64,000 nt of DNA from Bacteroidia bacterium (GCA_016787705.1 JAEUTP010000020.1:62001-126000), one strand, 5' to 3'. Shown: positions 1 to 9,933, counted from the stretch's first letter. The notes: generated from the letters alone by a model not told the origin. Made by a program: numbers and translations.

Positions 1-621
<621 letters not shown>

Positions 622-637
622 TTAGTAGTTTAGTACC

Positions 638-1477
638 GTGAAATATTTACTACCTTTTTTAATTATTGCCTGTAATTTAGTGGCCCAGCAAAAAATAAGC
701 GGCCTTATTATCGATAAAACAACAAATATGCCTATTTCGTTTGCAAGTATTGGTATTGTTGGCAAACAAGTAGGTACATTAAGCAATGAGAACGGCTTTT
801 TTGAGCTGATATTAACCGAAGATCAAAAAAAAGACACACTTAAAGTATATGCCATAGGCTTTAAAGCACAATTTTTTTCTGCCACAGATCTATTAAAAGA
901 GGTTAATAAAAAAATGAGTCTTGAGGCAATGCCAAAACAACTGGAGGAAGTAGTAGTAAAATCAAAAAAGATAAAATACAAAACTTTAGGTACAACTAAA
1001 TATTCTAAAAATAACTGCAGTGGCTTTGTAAAAAACACCAATAACTGGAAAGGTTCTGAATCTGCATTAAAGATCAATAATAAAGAAGGACGCCAGGTGC
1101 TCATGGAAAGTTTCAGTTTTTACATCATTCAAAATAATTATGCCGATTCATTAACCTTCAGGCTTATGTTTTATGAAGCCGCTGATACCAAATGGCAATA
1201 CCCTTCTACCCGTCCCTTTATGAAAAAACCCATCATTTTTAAGATCGGACAAAAGAACGGTGAGTTTGTTTTAAATATTAAAGACTATGGCATTTATACT
1301 TCTAAAGATTTTTATGTGAGTTTGGAATGCCTTATGGATGAAATGGAGATCACCAAATTTTGTTATGCCGGGTCTTACGATTCCCCGTCGTTTGTAAAGG
1401 CAGCGGCTTTTAGTAAGTGGACACAGATTCGCGGTGGCGGACCTGATTTTAATGTAAAAGTTTCTTTTACTGATTAA
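638..1477 (+). CDS. Exported protein with carboxypeptidase-regulatory-like domain
   Basis: A protein of 279 aa starting at GTG. It has a signal peptide (hydrophobic LLPFLIIACNLVAQQ) followed by a CarboxypepD_reg-like beta-sandwich at about residues 19-100, with the typical sequence ISGLIIDKTTNMPISFASI and a later NENGFFEL block. This module usually sits at the N-terminus of TonB receptors and other Bacteroidota surface proteins. The remaining 170 residues are not recognised, and no plug or barrel follows. It stands alone between the divergent ABC-F gene and an intergenic repeat. It is probably periplasmic or attached to the outer membrane; its substrate is unknown. Confidence 0.7.
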   Translation: MKYLLPFLIIACNLVAQQKISGLIIDKTTNMPISFASIGIVGKQVGTLSNENGFFELILTEDQKKDTLKVYAIGFKAQFFSATDLLKEVNKKMSLEAMPKQLEEVVVKSKKIKYKTLGTTKYSKNNCSGFVKNTNNWKGSESALKINNKEGRQVLMESFSFYIIQNNYADSLTFRLMFYEAADTKWQYPSTRPFMKKPIIFKIGQKNGEFVLNIKDYGIYTSKDFYVSLECLMDEMEITKFCYAGSYDSPSFVKAAAFSKWTQIRGGGPDFNVKVSFTD

Positions 1478-1504
1478 GAACTCAACATTCTTTATTTTTC
1501 TTGT

Positions 1505-1677
1505 CACTTTTGGCTCGCAAAAGTAACCAAAACGCTTTTGATCTTTTGAAGGAGATTTTTTCTTTCGCGATGTAGAGACAGCGAAAGAAAAACCGTTGCC
1601 TTACTAAGCACTTTTCTGAATGCCTAATCAACTTTACGCCAAGCTTAGCTCGCTACTATCTCTGCAAAAGATCAAAA
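1505..1677. repeat. Nested palindromic intergenic element
   Basis: The 285-bp gap between two rightward genes holds three inverted repeats. The first is a 7-bp stem ACTTTTG/CAAAAGT (1506-1524). The second is a perfect 12-bp stem at 1557-1568 and 1581-1592 (TTTTTCTTTCGC and its complement) with a 12-nt loop. The third is a 13-bp pair, TTTTGATCTTTTG at 1536-1548 and its complement at 1665-1677, enclosing the second. No ORF is present. It looks like a REP-type folded element rather than a simple terminator, because the T-run precedes the main stem on the coding strand. Confidence 0.55.
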
Positions 1678-1762
1678 TTGCAAAACTCGTTCAACTAAAC
1701 TTAAAAAACATCTTTGCTAAACAAAAACTCATTTTAACTGTTGTAGTTACAGGAGTTATTTT

Positions 1763-2752
1763 ATGCGAAACCAAATACCCAAAGGCAAGCTTATTTTAAT
1801 TGGTGGTGCCGAAGACAAAGGAAAAGCAACTGTTTTGGATATTGAAGGAAAAAACAAACAATTTGAAGAGTTTGAAATCTTAAAAACACTACTGCCCAAA
1901 AAAAGAGGCAAACGCATTCTCGAAATAATTACCACTGCCTCACAACAACCAAAAGAAGTCATGCGTACCTATCATTCGGCTTTTAAAGAGATAGGCTTTA
2001 ACCAGGTTGGGTTTATAAGCATGGAAAATAATCCCGAAGCCCGAAACCCTATATGGATAAACCGCATTAAAAATGCACATGCTGTATTGTTTGCCGGTGG
2101 CGACCAATTCAGACTTTCGACCATACTCGGTAATACAGATATTGTAGATGTGATCATGGAAAGGTATTACAGTGATGCTGATTTTATTGTTGCAGGAACC
2201 AGCGCCGGGGCCATGGCCGCGGCATCGTTAATGATATACGAAGGCCAGCGCAATGAGGCCATGCTAAAAGATACTGTTAAAGTAAGTTCGGGGCTTGGCT
2301 TTATTGACCATTGCATAATAGATACTCATTTTGTAAAGCGTGGACGGTTTGGACGTTTGGTAGAGGCTTTATTAATGAATCCATCCTGCATTGGTATTGG
2401 CCTTGGCGAAGATACAGCTTTAGTGATCCGAAAAGGTAACGAGGCAGAATGCAAAGGCTCAGGCATGGTAGTAATATTAGACGGCCGCGACATAAGCGAA
2501 ACCAATATTGCTTATGCAGAACCCGGAACCCCTTTGTGGGCAGAAAACCTGAGAGTACACATGATCACTAAAGGAAATTATTTTTTACTGCATGAACGCA
2601 AATTTGTTACTTCAAAAAAATTTCTCAAAAAAGAAAAAATAGGTTCAAAAAAAATAGACAAAGTAAAACCCGATAAGATCATTATTGAGAAAGAACAAAA
2701 GATAAAAAAGAAAAAGTCTAAAAAAGCCAGTACTAAACGGGTTACAAAATAA
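1763..2752 (+). CDS. cphB: Cyanophycinase-like peptidase (family S51)
   Basis: A protein of 329 aa from ATG. The nucleophile elbow GTSAGAMAA (near residue 145) and the GGDQ motif (near residue 113) are those of cyanophycinases, serine exopeptidases that cut the Asp-Arg storage polymer into beta-Asp-Arg dipeptides. The core ends near residue 280. A lysine-rich tail of about 45 residues follows (many KKK runs, ending KRVTK), which is not part of the usual family length. No cyanophycin synthetase is visible in the window, so the substrate could be imported polymer or another isoaspartyl peptide. There is no signal peptide, so it is cytoplasmic. Confidence 0.85.
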   Translation: MRNQIPKGKLILIGGAEDKGKATVLDIEGKNKQFEEFEILKTLLPKKRGKRILEIITTASQQPKEVMRTYHSAFKEIGFNQVGFISMENNPEARNPIWINRIKNAHAVLFAGGDQFRLSTILGNTDIVDVIMERYYSDADFIVAGTSAGAMAAASLMIYEGQRNEAMLKDTVKVSSGLGFIDHCIIDTHFVKRGRFGRLVEALLMNPSCIGIGLGEDTALVIRKGNEAECKGSGMVVILDGRDISETNIAYAEPGTPLWAENLRVHMITKGNYFLLHERKFVTSKKFLKKEKIGSKKIDKVKPDKIIIEKEQKIKKKKSKKASTKRVTK

Positions 2753-2829
2753 CACCTTTTTATTCTCAATTTACAAGAAATATTCACAATTTAGGCTGTA
2801 ATTATATATAAAATATATCTTTACAGCTT

Positions 2830-3600
2830 ATGTTTGCACACCTCTTTTCAGTTGAAGGATTATTAAGCCTGTTAAGCTTAACAGTAATGGAAATATTACT
2901 GGGTATAGATAATGTAATTTTCGTTTCTATAGTAATGGGACGTTTGCCAAAAGAGCAAACAAAACGCGCCAGCCTTATATGGATGACCGTTGGCATTATA
3001 ATGCGTATTACTCTTTTGTTTACTATGTTTTATTTGATAAGCGGCGAAAAAGTGTTGTTCACACTTTTTGATCACGGTGTTGCCTTAAAAGATATTATTA
3101 TGCTGGCGGGTGGTTTGTTTTTATTGGTTAACAGCACATTAGAGATACACAATAAGCTCGAAGGCGCTAATGCAGAAGGTGATGAAGCAAAACAAAATTT
3201 AAAGAAAGGTTTTAGGGCAATTATGGCGCAGATATTATTGATAGACATAGTATTTAGCGTAGATGGTATCATAACAGCCATTGGTATGGCAAAAGATATT
3301 TTTATTATGAGTATTGCCGTTGTAATAAGCATGTGCGTGATGTTCGTTTATGCGCCAAAGATCGCCGCTTTTATTGAAAAACATCCAACTTTTAAGATCC
3401 TTGCGCTTTCCTTCCTGGTTTTAATTGCCGTATTATTAGTTGTAGAAGGCATTCATATTGAAAAGATACACATACCAAAAGGCTATATTTATTTTGCAAT
3501 GGCCTTTAGTTTTGGTGTAGAATTACTAAATTTAAAATTCCGCAAAAAACGTAATCCTGTTGAATTGCGTAAGAATAGCATTGATGAGGAAGTAAAATAA
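2830..3600 (+). CDS. TerC family integral membrane protein
   Basis: A 256-aa protein with about seven hydrophobic segments. Near the N-terminus is EILLGIDNVIF and near residue 138 DIVFSVDGIITAIG. These paired acidic motifs inside membrane helices are the hallmark of the TerC family (PF03741). Family members such as Alx and MeeF are linked to Mn2+ export, and TerC itself to tellurite resistance. It stands alone 77 bp after the cyanophycinase; TATCTTTAC just upstream of the start resembles a Bacteroidota -7 element. Manganese or other metal export is an inference from the family. Confidence 0.88.
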   Translation: MFAHLFSVEGLLSLLSLTVMEILLGIDNVIFVSIVMGRLPKEQTKRASLIWMTVGIIMRITLLFTMFYLISGEKVLFTLFDHGVALKDIIMLAGGLFLLVNSTLEIHNKLEGANAEGDEAKQNLKKGFRAIMAQILLIDIVFSVDGIITAIGMAKDIFIMSIAVVISMCVMFVYAPKIAAFIEKHPTFKILALSFLVLIAVLLVVEGIHIEKIHIPKGYIYFAMAFSFGVELLNLKFRKKRNPVELRKNSIDEEVK

Positions 3601-3711
3601 AAATAGCCACATATTTCAAAGATCTCACAGATTCTTTATATTTTTAATTATAACTATAATTTGTGTTAATCAGCGTAATTTGCGGCAAAACATATAGCGA
3701 ATTCAGAAACT

Positions 3712-5253
3712 ATGAATGATAAAATAAAAATATTAGAACAAAAAAAAGCCGAAGCGCTTTTAGGTGGTGGGCAAAAACGTATTGATGCACAACATAAAAA
3801 AGGCAAATTAACTGCTCGTGAGCGTATTCATTTTTTAATGGATGAAGGCACTTTTGAAGAGATAGGTATGTTGGTGCAGCACCGCAGTAACGACTTTGGT
3901 TTGGATAAAGAAAAATATTTAGGCGATGGTGTTGTAACCGGTTATGGCAATGTTAATGGCCGTTTAACCTATGTTTTTTCGCAGGATTTTACTGTATTTG
4001 GCGGTAGCTTAAGCGAAACGCATGCGGAAAAAATCGTGAAGGTAATGGATCTTGCCATGAAAAATGGCGCTCCTATTATTGGCTTAAATGATAGCGGTGG
4101 TGCGCGTATCCAGGAAGGTGTAGTTTCTTTAGGCGGTTATGCAGATATTTTTTATCGCAATGTGCGCAGCAGCGGTGTGATACCGCAGCTAAGCGCTATT
4201 ATGGGTCCGTGTGCGGGTGGTGCAGTTTACAGCCCGGCCATTACCGATTTTATTTTAATGGTGGAGAATACCAGTTACATGTTTGTTACCGGCCCTAACG
4301 TTGTAAAAACAGTAACGCATGAGGAAGTAACAAGTGAAGAATTAGGCGGCGCTATGACACATGCTACAAAAAGCGGGGTTACCCATTTTGCTTGTGCTAA
4401 CGAGGTAGAAGCTATTAATTATTTAAAACAATTATTAAGTTACGTACCACAAAATTGCGAAGAAGACGCACCTTCTTTACCCTATGAAATGGGTAATGAA
4501 CTAAGAGAAGAGTTAAACGATATTATTCCATCAAACGCTAATCAACCTTACGACATACGTGAAGTAATTGAAAAGGTAATTGACGATAATAGTTTCTTTG
4601 AAGTACATAAAGCTTTTGCGGAAAATATTGTTGTTGGTTTTGCAAGACTAGCAGGTCGCAGCATTGGCATTGTGGCCAACCAGCCGGCTGTGTTAGCGGG
4701 TGTGTTGGATATTCATTCATCTACCAAAGCAGCGCGCTTTGTTCGCTTTTGCGATAGCTTCAATATTCCATTATTAGTTTTTGAAGACGTGCCGGGCTTT
4801 TTACCTGGTACCGACCAGGAATGGAATGCCATTATTACAAATGGCGCTAAATTATTATACGCTTTCAGCGAGGCAACGGTTCCGAGAATTACGGTGATAA
4901 CCCGTAAAGCTTATGGTGGTGCTTATGATGTTATGAACAGTAAACATATTGGCGCCGATATGAATTTTGCATGGCCAAGTGCAGAAATCGCAGTAATGGG
5001 TGCTAAAGGGGCCGCTGAAATTATTTTTAAAAATGAGATCTCTGCTGCAAAAGATAAAGACGCAAAATGGCTGGAGAAAGAAACCGAATACAAAAACATG
5101 TTTGCCAACCCCTACCGTGCAGCCGAGCGTGGCTTTATTGATGAAGTAATTGAACCAAAAGAAACACGTTTAAAGTTGATTAAAGCGTTTAAAATGCTGG
5201 AGAATAAGGTAGATAAATTACCAAAAAAGAAACACGGTAACATACCTTTGTAA
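3712..5253 (+). CDS. Acyl-CoA carboxylase carboxyltransferase (propionyl-CoA carboxylase beta-type)
   Basis: A 513-aa protein, the usual length for the single-chain carboxyltransferase of propionyl/methylmalonyl-type acyl-CoA carboxylases. It carries both crotonase-like halves. The N-terminal half includes [22 protein letters not shown] and [12 protein letters not shown]; the C-terminal half includes [13 protein letters not shown] and a [10 protein letters not shown] block. It moves the carboxyl group from carboxybiotin to propionyl-CoA or a related acyl-CoA in the cytoplasm. The biotin carboxylase/carrier subunit is not next to it, so the exact substrate cannot be fixed from context. Confidence 0.92.
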   Translation: MNDKIKILEQKKAEALLGGGQKRIDAQHKKGKLTARERIHFLMDEGTFEEIGMLVQHRSNDFGLDKEKYLGDGVVTGYGNVNGRLTYVFSQDFTVFGGSLSETHAEKIVKVMDLAMKNGAPIIGLNDSGGARIQEGVVSLGGYADIFYRNVRSSGVIPQLSAIMGPCAGGAVYSPAITDFILMVENTSYMFVTGPNVVKTVTHEEVTSEELGGAMTHATKSGVTHFACANEVEAINYLKQLLSYVPQNCEEDAPSLPYEMGNELREELNDIIPSNANQPYDIREVIEKVIDDNSFFEVHKAFAENIVVGFARLAGRSIGIVANQPAVLAGVLDIHSSTKAARFVRFCDSFNIPLLVFEDVPGFLPGTDQEWNAIITNGAKLLYAFSEATVPRITVITRKAYGGAYDVMNSKHIGADMNFAWPSAEIAVMGAKGAAEIIFKNEISAAKDKDAKWLEKETEYKNMFANPYRAAERGFIDEVIEPKETRLKLIKAFKMLENKVDKLPKKKHGNIPL

Positions 5254-5272
5254 AAAACAAATTTACATTTTT

Positions 5273-5303
5273 AAAGCCTTTCGTTTTTTGATCGGGAGGC
5301 TTT
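5273..5303 (+). terminator. Weak stem-loop after the carboxyltransferase gene
   Basis: AAAGCCT pairs with AGGCTTT across a 17-nt loop, 20 nt after the stop codon, and is followed by T-rich TATTATTTAT. The stem is short, so this is only a likely terminator. Confidence 0.4.
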
Positions 5304-5390
5304 TATTATTTATAGAAAAATAGTACTAAGCACCAAAACTTGCCATTAAGTGGCCTATTTCGTAAATTTATTAAACCAAAACCAAACATC

Positions 5391-5636
5391 TTGAAAATAA
5401 TAAGATCAATTTTAGTTTTAGCAACAGCTTTGTTTTTTATTCAATCGTGTGGGTACAAAAATACTGCAAGTAAACCCTGTCATGCTTCTTGGGAATTTCA
5501 AGGTGGAAAAACAACGGACACGCTTAACAGAACAGATTGTGATGGCTTAAAACAAGGCAAGTGGGTGCCTAACAAAAGCAATAATTTAATAGCTACAACT
5601 TATTATCGTAACGATACATTAATTTCATCTCAATAA
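5391..5636 (+). CDS. Small lipoprotein
   Basis: Starting at TTG 5391 the product is 81 aa and begins with a clean lipoprotein signal (MKIIRSILVLATALFF, then the lipobox IQSC). The open frame extends to another TTG at 5340, but that would add 17 residues ahead of the signal, so I prefer 5391. The mature part has four cysteines and the segment DGLKQGKWVPN, which resembles a single MORN-like unit of YwqK-type repeats. Its function is unknown. It sits 20 bp before the methionine aminopeptidase gene and may be cotranscribed with it. Confidence 0.6.
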   Translation: MKIIRSILVLATALFFIQSCGYKNTASKPCHASWEFQGGKTTDTLNRTDCDGLKQGKWVPNKSNNLIATTYYRNDTLISSQ

Positions 5637-5656
5637 TTTAAGAACTTATAACGATC

Positions 5657-6421
5657 ATGTCGATAACAAAAGAAGAAGAACTGGCAGGAATGCAAAAAGC
5701 CAGTGAAGCAGTTGCTTATACACTTAAGCAAATGATAAACTTTGCCAAAGCAGGTATAACAACTAAAGCACTGGATGATTTTGGAGCAGCTATCTTAAAA
5801 CAATTCGGTGCAAATTCAGCACCGAACAAAACATACAAATTTCCCGGTTATACATGTATTAGTATAGATAACGAATTTTGCCACGGAATACCATCTGCAA
5901 AAAAAATATTAAAAGAAGGAGACCTGATTAATATAGATGTATCTGCTGAACTAAATGGCTTTTGGTCTGATAACGGCGCTTCATTTGTAATTGGAGAAGA
6001 TAAAAACGGGCATCAAAAATTAGTTGACGCCTCAAAAGCTATTCTTCACAAAGCCATTTACAATATAAAAGGCGGTGTAAAAATTTCGGATATAGGACAT
6101 TTAATAGAAACAGAAGCGAAAAAACGAGGCTTTAAAGTAATTAAAAATCTTACGGGTCATGGTGTAGGTAGAGCTTTACACGAAGAACCGCACGAAATAG
6201 CAAATTACAAGGACCCCTTTAATACAGCACGATTTAAAAAAAATTCTGTAGTTGCCATCGAAACATTTATATCAACAACATCAACATATGCCCAAACATT
6301 AAATGATGGTTGGACAATGGTTGGCAATAAAGGAGGTTTTATGGCACAACATGAGCATACCATTGTTATTACAGATGGAAAGCCTATAATATTGACAGAA
6401 ATGAATGAGATCTGGAACTAA
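5657..6421 (+). CDS. map: Type I methionine aminopeptidase
   Basis: A 254-aa pita-bread fold metallopeptidase. All five metal ligands can be placed: D94 (INIDVSAEL), D105 (WSDNGASF), H168 (GHGVGR), E202 (VAIETF) and E233 (QHEHTI), and the auxiliary H175 is in ALHEEP. It removes the initiator Met from nascent proteins in the cytoplasm. It differs from the housekeeping enzyme by having IETF for the usual IEPM and SDNG for GDTS, so it may be a secondary MAP paralog. The next gene follows after 12 bp. Confidence 0.88.
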   Translation: MSITKEEELAGMQKASEAVAYTLKQMINFAKAGITTKALDDFGAAILKQFGANSAPNKTYKFPGYTCISIDNEFCHGIPSAKKILKEGDLINIDVSAELNGFWSDNGASFVIGEDKNGHQKLVDASKAILHKAIYNIKGGVKISDIGHLIETEAKKRGFKVIKNLTGHGVGRALHEEPHEIANYKDPFNTARFKKNSVVAIETFISTTSTYAQTLNDGWTMVGNKGGFMAQHEHTIVITDGKPIILTEMNEIWN

Positions 6422-6433
6422 TACTGTTAAACA

Positions 6434-7288
6434 ATGAAAGTACTTATCATCGCCCTATTTCTATCTTTTAGTTTTTGTGTTTTTTCGCAAACAAAACAAA
6501 AAGAAAGCAGTAAACCTTTTGTACTTGGTAATATTGAAGAAATTCAATCAACACAACTCGGAGAAAAAAGAATATTAAATATTTATTTGCCCGAAGGTTA
6601 TAAGCAGGACGATACTACAAAATATTCGGTAATTTATTTACTGGATGGTTCGGCCGATGAAGATTTTATTCATGTTGTAGGTCTTGTTCAATTTAATACT
6701 TTTGAATGGATTAAACGTATTCCAAAATCAATAGTGGTAGGCATTGCCACGGTTGACCGGAAAAGGGATTTTACTTATCCAACAACGGTAGAAGAAGATA
6801 AAAAAGCATTTCCAACAACAGGACATTCAGATAATTTCATCGCCTTTATTGAAAAAGAATTACAGCCATATATAGAAAAAAAATATAAAACAAACACATC
6901 AAAAACAATCATCGGTCAATCTTTAGGCGGTTTATTTGCCACCGAGGTTTTATTTAAAAAACCAAATCTCTTCAATAAGTACGTTATTATTAGTCCCAGT
7001 TTATGGTGGGATGATGGATCCTTATTAAAACAAACACCAGAGATATTAAATGAAAAATTTTCACAACCAACTGATATTTATATTGGTGTTGGTAAAGAAG
7101 GTTTAGGGCTTGGCAAAAATCCACATGTTATGGAAGTAGATGCTAATATACTAGCAGAAAAAATAAAAAACACAAAAAGTAATAACGTTAGCGTATATTT
7201 TGACTATTTGCCGCAAGAGAATCACGCTACAGTTTCGCATTTGGCGCTTTTTAATGCCTTTAGACTCCTATACCCGGCTAAAAAATAA
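6434..7288 (+). CDS. Exported alpha/beta hydrolase (esterase D / enterochelin esterase fold)
   Basis: A 284-aa protein with a signal peptide ending FCVFSQ. The nucleophile elbow IGQSLGGLFA is near residue 162, and a late NHATVSHLAL segment supplies the likely catalytic His. The fold matches PF00756 esterases, such as the IroE/Fes-like trilactone esterases. It acts in the periplasm or at the surface. It lies 12 bp after map. The substrate (siderophore ester, feruloyl ester or thioester) cannot be told from the sequence. Confidence 0.8.
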   Translation: MKVLIIALFLSFSFCVFSQTKQKESSKPFVLGNIEEIQSTQLGEKRILNIYLPEGYKQDDTTKYSVIYLLDGSADEDFIHVVGLVQFNTFEWIKRIPKSIVVGIATVDRKRDFTYPTTVEEDKKAFPTTGHSDNFIAFIEKELQPYIEKKYKTNTSKTIIGQSLGGLFATEVLFKKPNLFNKYVIISPSLWWDDGSLLKQTPEILNEKFSQPTDIYIGVGKEGLGLGKNPHVMEVDANILAEKIKNTKSNNVSVYFDYLPQENHATVSHLALFNAFRLLYPAKK

Positions 7289-7388
7289 ATTAATCTACAG
7301 TAACGGGATTTGTATTATTTAAACGGGCAATAAAGATTTTTAATACTCAAAGCTTTCAAAAAAAAGTAATTACTTTTAATTTACAATT

Positions 7389-8357
7389 ATGAAAGCAAGT
7401 GTAAATACTAAATACGGCCCACCAGAAGTTTTAGAAATAAAAGAAATTGAAAAGCCAGCACCTAAAGATAACGAGGTATTAATTAAAATTCATGCGAGTA
7501 CGGTTAACAGAACCGACTGCGGTTTCAGGAAACCTGAATACTTGATTGTGAGGGCAATTAGCGGTTTTTTTAGCCCTAGAAAAAAAATACTTGGTTCTGA
7601 ATTAGCCGGTGAAATAGAAGCCGTAGGAAAAAATGTAAAAACATTTAAACCCGGCGACCAGGTTTTTGGTTTGAGTACTTATAATTTTGGAACGCATGCG
7701 CAATATATTGCAATGCCCGAAGAAAAATCAATTACTTTAAAACCAGTTAACGCATCATATACTGAAGCTGCCGCAATTTGTGACGGCGCATTTTTAGCAT
7801 ATGCTAATCTAAAAAAAATTGATTTTAAAAAAGATCAAGAAATCCTTATCAATGGTGCCTCAGGCTCTATTGGTATAGCCACCGTTCAATTAGCTAAACA
7901 CTTTGGTGCAAAAATTACAGCAGTATGCAATACAAAAAACATCGAATTAGTAAGATCATTGGGAGCTGATACAGTGATCGATTATACCAGAGAAGATTTT
8001 ACACTCATTAATAAAAAATTTGATTTTATTTTAGATGTGGTTGGCAAAAGCTCTTTCTTTAAATGCAAAAAAATATTAAAACCAAAAGGCATTTACATTT
8101 CATCTGAGTTAGGTTATTTATCGCAAAATATTTATTTAGCCTTATTAACACCTTTGCTTTTTGGAAAAAAAGTTTTGTTTCCCATTCCTAAAGACACAAA
8201 AGAAGATATTTTATTTTTTAAAAAACTATTTGAGGAAGGTAAATACAAAGCTATCATTGATAAAACTTATACGCTTGAACAAATTGTTGAGGCCACTAAA
8301 TATGTTGAAACTAAAGAGAAAACAGGCAATGTTGTAATCACAATCGATCATTCTTAA
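7389..8357 (+). CDS. NAD(P)-dependent zinc-free MDR oxidoreductase (quinone reductase-like)
   Basis: A 322-aa medium-chain dehydrogenase/reductase. The N-terminal GroES-like domain includes GSELAGEIEAVGKNVKTFKPGD. A Rossmann domain begins at INGASGSIGIATVQLAKHFGA (about residue 155), with an SLGADTVIDY block that places the NADP(H)-binding segment. It lacks the structural cysteine cluster of zinc alcohol dehydrogenases. Such enzymes reduce quinones or enones. It is a single gene with a 100-bp upstream gap and no clear partner. Confidence 0.85.
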   Translation: MKASVNTKYGPPEVLEIKEIEKPAPKDNEVLIKIHASTVNRTDCGFRKPEYLIVRAISGFFSPRKKILGSELAGEIEAVGKNVKTFKPGDQVFGLSTYNFGTHAQYIAMPEEKSITLKPVNASYTEAAAICDGAFLAYANLKKIDFKKDQEILINGASGSIGIATVQLAKHFGAKITAVCNTKNIELVRSLGADTVIDYTREDFTLINKKFDFILDVVGKSSFFKCKKILKPKGIYISSELGYLSQNIYLALLTPLLFGKKVLFPIPKDTKEDILFFKKLFEEGKYKAIIDKTYTLEQIVEATKYVETKEKTGNVVITIDHS

Positions 8358-8427
8358 GCAGAAAGTTGCCTATTATATTTTTGTTACCAAAAGAAACACT
8401 TGTATCTTTAATTATAATATTTTTTTA

Positions 8428-8635
8428 ATGCAGCCAAGGATAGAAAGTATGCAGTATTTGATTACAAGGGATCAGATAAGAATAATCAGATCTTCATTTA
8501 TATTTTTGGAACATGGTTGCCAAATTGAAACTATATATTACATAACAAGCCGCACTTCCAGGTGCTTTGAGAAAATATAAAAGAAATGATACAACATCGG
8601 AAGAAGAAATATGGATTCCGGTAAAAGAAAAATGA
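8428..8635 (+). pseudogene. Remnant of a GyrI-like / AraC effector-binding domain gene
   Basis: The gap before the archaemetzincin gene contains a decayed coding sequence. It opens with ATG and MQPRIES, the typical start of small GyrI-like proteins. It then jumps to the C-terminal part of the family: YAVFDYKGSDKNNQ, IFGTWLPN, an in-frame stop, NKPHFQVL, a second stop, then a +1 shift into KYKRNDTTSEEEIWIPVKEK and a final TGA. The middle of the domain (roughly 90 residues of a protein usually about 155 aa) is missing. The final TGA overlaps the ATG of the next gene, as an intact operon pair would. Confidence 0.8.
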
Positions 8636-9258
8636 AAAAAAGAATTCTTCTTCAACTGTTATGTGTACTTGCTTATGTTTCCTGTAAAAATGAAACCGGT
8701 GAAACTGCTTCCAAAAAAAGTAATAATAAAAAAACTCCTGCAATAATTATTGATCTTCAACCTTTCTCTGATATTCCAAAAAAACACGTAGATAATGTTT
8801 ATGCAGAGTTAAAAAAGATATATCCAAACGTAACTATCAAAAAACAAATTCCATTACCACAAACAGCTTATTATGAAAAAAGGCAACGTTATAAAGCCGA
8901 TACTATAATTAGTTATTTAAGAAATCAAACTCTTGATGGCCATGTAACTATGGGACTTACCAGTAAAGACATCAGCCATAAAAAAGGGAATGTTGAAGAT
9001 TATGGACTAATGGGTTTAGCTTATCAACCAGGTAAATCAGGCGTGGTTTCTTATTTCAGGCTTTCAAAAGAAAACAGAGCTGAACAATTTTTTAAGTTAA
9101 CTATTCACGAACTTGGTCATAAACAAGGTTTACCCCATTGCCCTGAAAAAACATGTTTTATGAGAGATGCAGAAGGAAAAAATCATACAAATGAAGAAAA
9201 AGAATTTTGCGCTAAATGTAAAGCCCATCTTGAATTAAAAGGCTGGAAATTCAAGTAA
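8632..9258 (+). CDS. Archaemetzincin-like zinc metalloprotease lipoprotein
   Basis: A 208-aa protein. I start at ATG 8632 rather than the in-frame ATG at 8611, because 8632 gives a lipoprotein signal (lipobox AYVSC, Cys18) and overlaps the stop of the upstream remnant. The C-terminal region matches the archaemetzincin signature: HELGHKQGLPH gives three His zinc ligands (about 159, 163, 169), followed by C170, C175, Met and CAKC (193-196), the second zinc-binding cysteine set. Predicted to be a membrane-anchored peptidase on the periplasmic side. Its substrate is unknown. Confidence 0.85.
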   Translation: MKKRILLQLLCVLAYVSCKNETGETASKKSNNKKTPAIIIDLQPFSDIPKKHVDNVYAELKKIYPNVTIKKQIPLPQTAYYEKRQRYKADTIISYLRNQTLDGHVTMGLTSKDISHKKGNVEDYGLMGLAYQPGKSGVVSYFRLSKENRAEQFFKLTIHELGHKQGLPHCPEKTCFMRDAEGKNHTNEEKEFCAKCKAHLELKGWKFK

Positions 9259-9381
9259 TATTTTGCCATTTCAATAGTTGGTAGTATCTTGCATGCCCAA
9301 CGGAAAACATAAGGTGTGACTGGAAAATAATTTTAATCCTTTTGCTATCTTGCCTTTTCCATTTTATATAAAAATAAATAC

Positions 9382-9933
9382 ATGGCTACAACATCAGATA
9401 TTTCGAGAGGTGCATTTTTCAGATACAATAACGAATTAGTGCAGGTAATAGATTATGATCATATTACACCCGGTAAGGGTAACGCCATTTACTCGGTAAA
9501 ATGCCGTAATGTTGAAACCGGTAAACAAAGCGAGATACGTTTTCGTTCCGGCGAAAAAATAGATTTTATTCGTGTAGATGAACATGAGATGCAATACCTT
9601 TTTGCCGAAGGAGATGATCTTGTATGTATGAACCAGGAAACATTTGACCAGGTGCATATTCCTAAAATAATATTCGGAGAGTCAATTAAATTTTTACAAG
9701 AAGGAATGATACTTACTATTCGTTTTGATGATAACGAAAAACCTTTAAGCGGTAACCTGCCTAAGTATGCAGAGTTGGTTGTTACCTATACCGAAGATGG
9801 TGTAAAAGGTAAATTATTAAAACCGGCCGAAGTGGAAGGAAATATTAAGATACAAGTACCTTTGTTTGTCGTTACCGGTGATAAACTCAGAATAAATATT
9901 GAAACAGGTGAGTACGTTGAACGCGTAAAATAA
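9382..9933 (+). CDS. efp: Translation elongation factor P
   Basis: A 183-aa three-domain EF-P. The N-terminal KOW-like domain carries HITPGKGNA, with Lys32 at the tip position that is post-translationally modified in many bacteria. The central and C-terminal OB domains end in VPLFVVTGDKLRI and TGEYVERVK, the usual family ending. EF-P relieves ribosome stalling at polyproline stretches. No modifying enzyme (EpmA, EarP) is in the window. It is a single gene. CTATCTTGCC about 30 bp upstream may be the -7 region. Confidence 0.95.
   Translation: MATTSDISRGAFFRYNNELVQVIDYDHITPGKGNAIYSVKCRNVETGKQSEIRFRSGEKIDFIRVDEHEMQYLFAEGDDLVCMNQETFDQVHIPKIIFGESIKFLQEGMILTIRFDDNEKPLSGNLPKYAELVVTYTEDGVKGKLLKPAEVEGNIKIQVPLFVVTGDKLRINIETGEYVERVK

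Noticed and set aside
5340..5390. Upstream TTG start for the small lipoprotein
   Set aside because: Would put 17 basic residues ahead of an otherwise ideal lipoprotein signal.
8531..8743. 70-aa leftward frame, Phe/Tyr-rich
   Set aside because: Overlaps the GyrI-like remnant and the archaemetzincin start; its composition is the complement of A-rich coding DNA.
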